NCBI GenBank assembly: GCA_964614525.1
Contig: CAZTPA010000052.1
Location: 1 to 19,132 of the forward strand
Direction: 5' to 3'
Length of the DNA stretch: 19,132 nt
Origin: PWND01 sp964614525
GTDB lineage: Bacteria > Bacteroidota > Bacteroidia > Bacteroidales > UBA7960
In this document: piece after piece, positions 15,351 through 19,132 of the stretch
How positions within the stretch are numbered: the stretch's first letter is position 1
Layout of the letters: the number at the start of each line of letters is the position of its first letter
Position numbers and translations under genes: made by a program
Notes under the pieces: generated by a model
What the model was told of the DNA's origin: nothing
The model's input: the letters and a program-made list of their open reading frames with translations, nothing else
Database searches by the model: none

Positions 15351-15505
15351 ATGAAAATTATTAATTCTAATTATCTATATCTAAGGTAAAACAAAAAACG
15401 GTTGTTTTAATTTTTTTATAAAATTAGAATTATTTATCATTTTATTGAGTATTTTAATAATTAAAAAAAACGCACATTTATCTAGCTAAATTTATATTAT
15501 TTGCC

Positions 15506-15513
15506 TAATTTTG
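15506..15513 (+). promoter_or_regulatory. Candidate -7 promoter element for the T9SS surface protein
   Basis: TAATTTTG matches TAnnTTTG, 73 bp upstream of the ATG at 15587, implying a leader of roughly 65 nt. No clear -33 TTG is present at standard spacing. It lies in the 236-bp divergent region shared with the barrel lipoprotein gene, for which I found no matching motif on the minus strand. Confidence 0.35.
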
Positions 15514-15586
15514 TTGATTACAATATCTCGAATTTACAGTGTTTTTTATCAAATTACTTAATTAATATTAATAAAAATTTACAATT

Positions 15587-18500
15587 ATGAGAAAGATTAC
15601 TTTATTATTGACAATGGTATTTGTTGCTGTTTTATTTAGCACAAATAACCTGGTTGCAAATTCCCAAAAGGGAACAATGGTTGATGTTAGCGACATTCAA
15701 ACTCTTAGAGCACAAGAGGCAGACGGAACAACAGTTTATGTGCTGACAGGTGAAGCGATTCTGACTTATCAGCAATCATACCGTAATAAAAAATGGATAC
15801 AGGATGAAACTGCCGGAATTGAAATTGATGATAATGACGGTATTATTACCACAGTTTATTCTATTGGTGATGGGATAACAGGAATACAAGGTACTTTGAA
15901 TTTGTATAATAATAAAATGCAATTCATACCTGTTGAGGATCCCGGCGAACCAACTTCTACCGACAATGAACCACTGATAGTAGAAAAAACACTAACAGAT
16001 CTTACAGCTGATGATCAGGGCAGATTGGTGCTTGTAACCGATTTAAGCTTTGATGCAGCTCATCATGGTGATGATTTTGCAACAGGACAAAACTATGATG
16101 TAAGTGATTTGTCAGGTGATGGAGTGTTTAGAACAGAGTTTTATGAAGTTGAGTATATTGGTGCTCCTATTCCAACAGAAGTAATAGATGTTGTTGCAAT
16201 AGTTCATGTGTATAATGAAACTATTCAAATAACCCCAAGATCATTTGCAGATATGGGCATTACTGACATGCACAGTGTTTACGCACTAAGAAATCAGGAA
16301 GCTGATGGCACAACTGAATACACTTTAACAAACGAAGTGTTTTTAACTTATCAACAAAGTTTTCGTGGACAAAAATATATTGAAGATGCAACTGCAGGTA
16401 TTCTTATTGATGACAATGGCGGTACCATAACTACAGAATATGCAATTTATGATGGTATTACAGGCATTACAGGAACTTTAACATCTTATGGCAATATGCT
16501 ACAATTTGTGCCTGTTGCAGACCCAGGTGCAGCTACTTCTCAAGACAATGAAATTATACCTCCTGTTTTGTCATTAGAGGATTTTAATGAGAACTTTATG
16601 GACTATCAAGCAAGGCTGGTAACTATTGAAAACATTGAATTTGATGTTGAAGTAGATGCTACATTTGCAAACGGAACAGTGTACAATCTGGCAGATATTA
16701 CTGACCCTGCTATTACCGGTGAATTCAGAACAACATTTTATGATGTGGATTATATTGGAGATCTTGTTCCTGCTGGTCCGGTTTTAATCACAGGCTTACC
16801 AAACTCAACAAATGATGGGGATTTTATAACATCTCGCAATTGGACAGATATTGAGGCTTTAACCGCTTACTCTGTGACTTTTGAAGTTATTGATGAGGCA
16901 GCTGCTCCTATTGCAGATGCAGAGATTACATTTTTAGGTGAAACTCATCCTGCGGGAACTTACTTATTTGAAGATGTAACTGTTGGTACTCATCCTTATG
17001 AAGTATTTAAAGATGGTTATTTGATTGCTGAAGGAGATGTTGCAGTTGTTGATGAAAATGTTACTCAGACAGTTGTTATGGTTGAAATAGATGATAATCT
17101 TGTTACAGTATTCCCATGGACAGAAGATTTTGATGAAAATGTTATTCCTCCGGCAACTTGGGAAGAATACATATTAGGAGAAGGTGGTTGGATAACAGTT
17201 GAACGTGGAACCGGTTATGCCGCTCATCATAATTTCACTGATGAAGGAAGTATTGCTGATTCATGGTTAGTTACACCACAAATCAGTGTACCTGTAGAGG
17301 AACGCATGTTCTTGAAATTCTCTGAAAACAATGCTTACATGAATTATTACGGATACAGTGGTGTCCATATTTCTACATCTAGCGGTAATCCTGAACTGGG
17401 TAATTATGTTGAAGTATATGAATCTAATACTCCTATTGCTGATTATACTGAAAAGTATATTGATCTTTCTGCTTATGCAGGACAGATAATTTATATTGCA
17501 TTTGTGTACCAGGGAGAATTTGCTCACCAATGGTGGATTGATGATGTCTCTATTGAAGAGTCACAAGCTGTCGAGGTGAGTACTTTAGCTGAATTGCGTG
17601 CTTTAGGTGAAGACATTCCGGCGTTATATACTGGAGAAGCCACTATTGTAGCAATGGATGGGTACCGTAATCGTAAATTTTTGCAGGATGAAACTGCTGC
17701 AATAATGATAGATGATTATGATGGAATAATTACTACAGAATACGACCTATATGATGTAATTTCTAATGTTAGTGGTGAGATTAATATATATAATGAAATG
17801 TTACAGTTTGTTCCTGATCAAGATACAGATCCTGCAACAGAAAATAATCCTGTTGAACCTGTTATCTTTTTAATTGATGAAGTAACATCTGATGATCAGG
17901 CAAAATTAATCAAGCTTGAAAACGTTAGCTTTGTTGATATTACTGAGGGGCAGTTGTTTGAAAATGGAACAAACTATACAATAACTGACGGGGTAAATGA
18001 ATTTGTCCTTCGTACAGACTTCTGGAATGTTGATTACATCGAAACAGAAATTCCTCATAATCAACTTAGCATAACAGGTGTAATAATTCAATATAATGAA
18101 GATTTTCAAATTGTACCTCGTTTTGCCGCTGATATTGAAGATTATGTTTCAGAGTTTGTTGCTGTTGTATCGACCGATCCTGCCAATGGAGAAGAAAATG
18201 TTTCTATAGATACTGATATTGTTGTAACATTTGACAGAAATGTTATTGAATCTGATGGTTTTGGAGATATTTCAGTAGATTATAGTGAAGGTTCTGTGGA
18301 TTTTACCACAAATTTGACTGATAATGTTTTAACAATTACTCCAAATGCAGAATTGAATTACAATATAGAGTACACTGTAGTTATTCCTGTTGATGCAGTC
18401 GCTGATGCTGAAGATGAAATGCTTGTAATGGAGAATGAATATACTTTTAGTTTCATAACTGAACAGGAAACTTCAATTGATGAAATAGAAACTGCAAGTA

Positions 18501-18724
18501 TTTCTGTATTTCCGAATCCTGCTAAAGAAAGATTTACTGTTGAATCAAGTGAATTGATTACGAATATCAGGATAATAAGTATTACAGGACAAGTGATTAA
18601 GAATATCGAATTAAATTCTCTACAAACTGAGATAAGCGTTGATGATATTCTAAGTGGAATATACTTAATTCAAGTTGAAACAGAAAATCAAACTATAACT
18701 GAACGTATTCAAATATTACGTTAA
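15587..18724 (+). CDS. Multidomain surface protein secreted by the type IX system, three OB-like repeats
   Basis: 1045 aa. A signal peptide covers ~1-25. Three homologous ~170-190-residue domains lie at ~33-222, ~229-402 and ~662-851, each with a LRA/LRN opening, a (Q/E)DxTAxIxIDD segment followed by GxITTxY, a MLQFVP or MQFIP strand and a FRTxFYxVxYI segment. They resemble the DUF5689/OB-fold-like domains of Bacteroidota surface proteins. Residues ~428-500 are a carboxypeptidase-regulatory-like Ig domain (VTFEVIDEAAAPIADAEITF). Residues ~508-658 are a cleaved-adhesin/choice-of-anchor-J jelly roll (FPWTEDFDENVIPPATW; SWLVTPQISV; WWIDDVSIEE). Residues ~860-957 are a Big_5-like Ig domain (STDPANGEENVSIDTDIVVTF). 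Residues ~968-1045 are the T9SS type A sorting domain (SVFPNPAKERFTVES; SGIYLIQV). It should cross the outer membrane through T9SS and be attached or released; binding to carbohydrate or protein is likely but the ligand is unknown. No catalytic residues are evident. Confidence 0.92.
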   Translation: MRKITLLLTMVFVAVLFSTNNLVANSQKGTMVDVSDIQTLRAQEADGTTVYVLTGEAILTYQQSYRNKKWIQDETAGIEIDDNDGIITTVYSIGDGITGIQGTLNLYNNKMQFIPVEDPGEPTSTDNEPLIVEKTLTDLTADDQGRLVLVTDLSFDAAHHGDDFATGQNYDVSDLSGDGVFRTEFYEVEYIGAPIPTEVIDVVAIVHVYNETIQITPRSFADMGITDMHSVYALRNQEADGTTEYTLTNEVFLTYQQSFRGQKYIEDATAGILIDDNGGTITTEYAIYDGITGITGTLTSYGNMLQFVPVADPGAATSQDNEIIPPVLSLEDFNENFMDYQARLVTIENIEFDVEVDATFANGTVYNLADITDPAITGEFRTTFYDVDYIGDLVPAGPVLITGLPNSTNDGDFITSRNWTDIEALTAYSVTFEVIDEAAAPIADAEITFLGETHPAGTYLFEDVTVGTHPYEVFKDGYLIAEGDVAVVDENVTQTVVMVEIDDNLVTVFPWTEDFDENVIPPATWEEYILGEGGWITVERGTGYAAHHNFTDEGSIADSWLVTPQISVPVEERMFLKFSENNAYMNYYGYSGVHISTSSGNPELGNYVEVYESNTPIADYTEKYIDLSAYAGQIIYIAFVYQGEFAHQWWIDDVSIEESQAVEVSTLAELRALGEDIPALYTGEATIVAMDGYRNRKFLQDETAAIMIDDYDGIITTEYDLYDVISNVSGEINIYNEMLQFVPDQDTDPATENNPVEPVIFLIDEVTSDDQAKLIKLENVSFVDITEGQLFENGTNYTITDGVNEFVLRTDFWNVDYIETEIPHNQLSITGVIIQYNEDFQIVPRFAADIEDYVSEFVAVVSTDPANGEENVSIDTDIVVTFDRNVIESDGFGDISVDYSEGSVDFTTNLTDNVLTITPNAELNYNIEYTVVIPVDAVADAEDEMLVMENEYTFSFITEQETSIDEIETASISVFPNPAKERFTVESSELITNIRIISITGQVIKNIELNSLQTEISVDDILSGIYLIQVETENQTITERIQILR

Positions 18725-18746
18725 TATTATTTTGATTTTATTTTTT

Positions 18747-18783
18747 AAAAAGAGGATGATTTTCAAATCATCCTCTTTTTTTT
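18747..18783 (+). terminator. Rho-independent terminator after the T9SS surface protein
   Basis: The arms AAAAAGAGGATGATT and AATCATCCTCTTTTT form a near-perfect hairpin around a few central bases, followed by a T-run, 22 bp after the stop codon at 18724. The palindrome is symmetric, so it could also stop transcripts from the right. Confidence 0.88.
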
Positions 18784-19132
18784 GCATCAAAAACAAGAAA
18801 GAGATTAATGATTTTTAATCAATCCTATTTTCCTTAAATCTTTTCATCCACCAACAAACACCTTTGATATTATAAGCTAGGGATATTCTGTAGCAACTAA
18901 AATATGAAAGTTTATTTCCTTTCACAACACCTCAGTTGGAATATTTCTTTAATTCAATTTATAAACTATCTGCGTTAATCAACCTAATCATTCGAATAAT
19001 ATGTTTTCTATCTCCTTCAGAAGAAAGTTGATTCCGGTAAAAATTGTTTGAATACTAATATCTCATTTCCTGCTACATGCTATGTTTTTGTTTATAATAT
19101 AATGCTTAATACTCATATTAGTTAATAAGCAA
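18784..19132. other. Gene-free end region with short, possibly degenerate open stretches
   Basis: These ~350 bases hold no gene I can support. On the minus strand a 38-codon stretch (18815-18931) reads protein-like near its end (NIKGVCWWMKRFKENRID) without a plausible start, and another open stretch ending near 18960 reads GDRKHIIRMIRLINADSL. They are in different frames and interrupted, so they could be remnants of a decayed gene or chance. Nothing tRNA-like or repeat-like was seen. Confidence 0.4.

Overview
The window looks like chromosomal DNA from an AT-rich member of the Bacteroidota, probably a marine or sediment Bacteroidales/Marinilabiliales-type organism. The evidence is a C-terminal type IX secretion (T9SS) sorting domain on the last gene, lipoprotein signals with short SSC/FSC lipoboxes, signal peptides ending in 'SQ', 'AQ' or 'GQ', Bacteroidota-type TAnnTTTG promoter elements, and no clear Shine-Dalgarno sequences. 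I see no RNA genes, insertion sequences or CRISPR arrays. The organism assignment is inference from gene content.

Left part (1-5325, minus strand). Four genes read leftwards. Two are small secreted paralogues (201 and 177 aa), separated by a strong intercistronic hairpin. The third is a 1182-aa outer-membrane protein: N-terminal Ig-like domains, a long beta-barrel-like region, two Ig/carboxypeptidase-regulatory-like domains and a C-terminal OmpA peptidoglycan-binding domain. The fourth is a small lipoprotein. Together with a PapD/Fn3-like periplasmic chaperone candidate at 10522-11319, this set resembles a divergent chaperone-usher-like surface fibre system. This is the most interesting hypothesis in the window.

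Centre (5443-12490). A membrane-anchored SpoIIE/PP2C phosphatase with a periplasmic TPR and coiled-coil sensor region (minus) lies divergent to a soluble hybrid histidine kinase (PAS-GAF-PAS-HisKA-HATPase-REC, plus). The chaperone-like gene and a 12-repeat MORN/YwqK-type secreted protein follow as a two-gene operon.

Right part (12503-18724). Two adjacent SiaC-like (DUF1987) partner-switch proteins lie on the minus strand. In Pseudomonas aeruginosa SiaC works with a SpoIIE-type phosphatase (SiaA), and both component types occur here, although no SiaB-type kinase is in the window. Next come an alpha/beta-hydrolase lipoprotein and a beta-barrel-like lipoprotein (minus). A 1045-aa T9SS-secreted modular surface protein with three copies of an OB-like domain (plus) follows, ending at a textbook terminator. 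The last ~350 bp hold no gene I can support.

Taken together, the window couples cell-surface and adhesion machinery to phosphorylation-based signalling (phosphatase, SiaC-like pair, hybrid kinase). The functional link between the two sets is inferred from proximity only.
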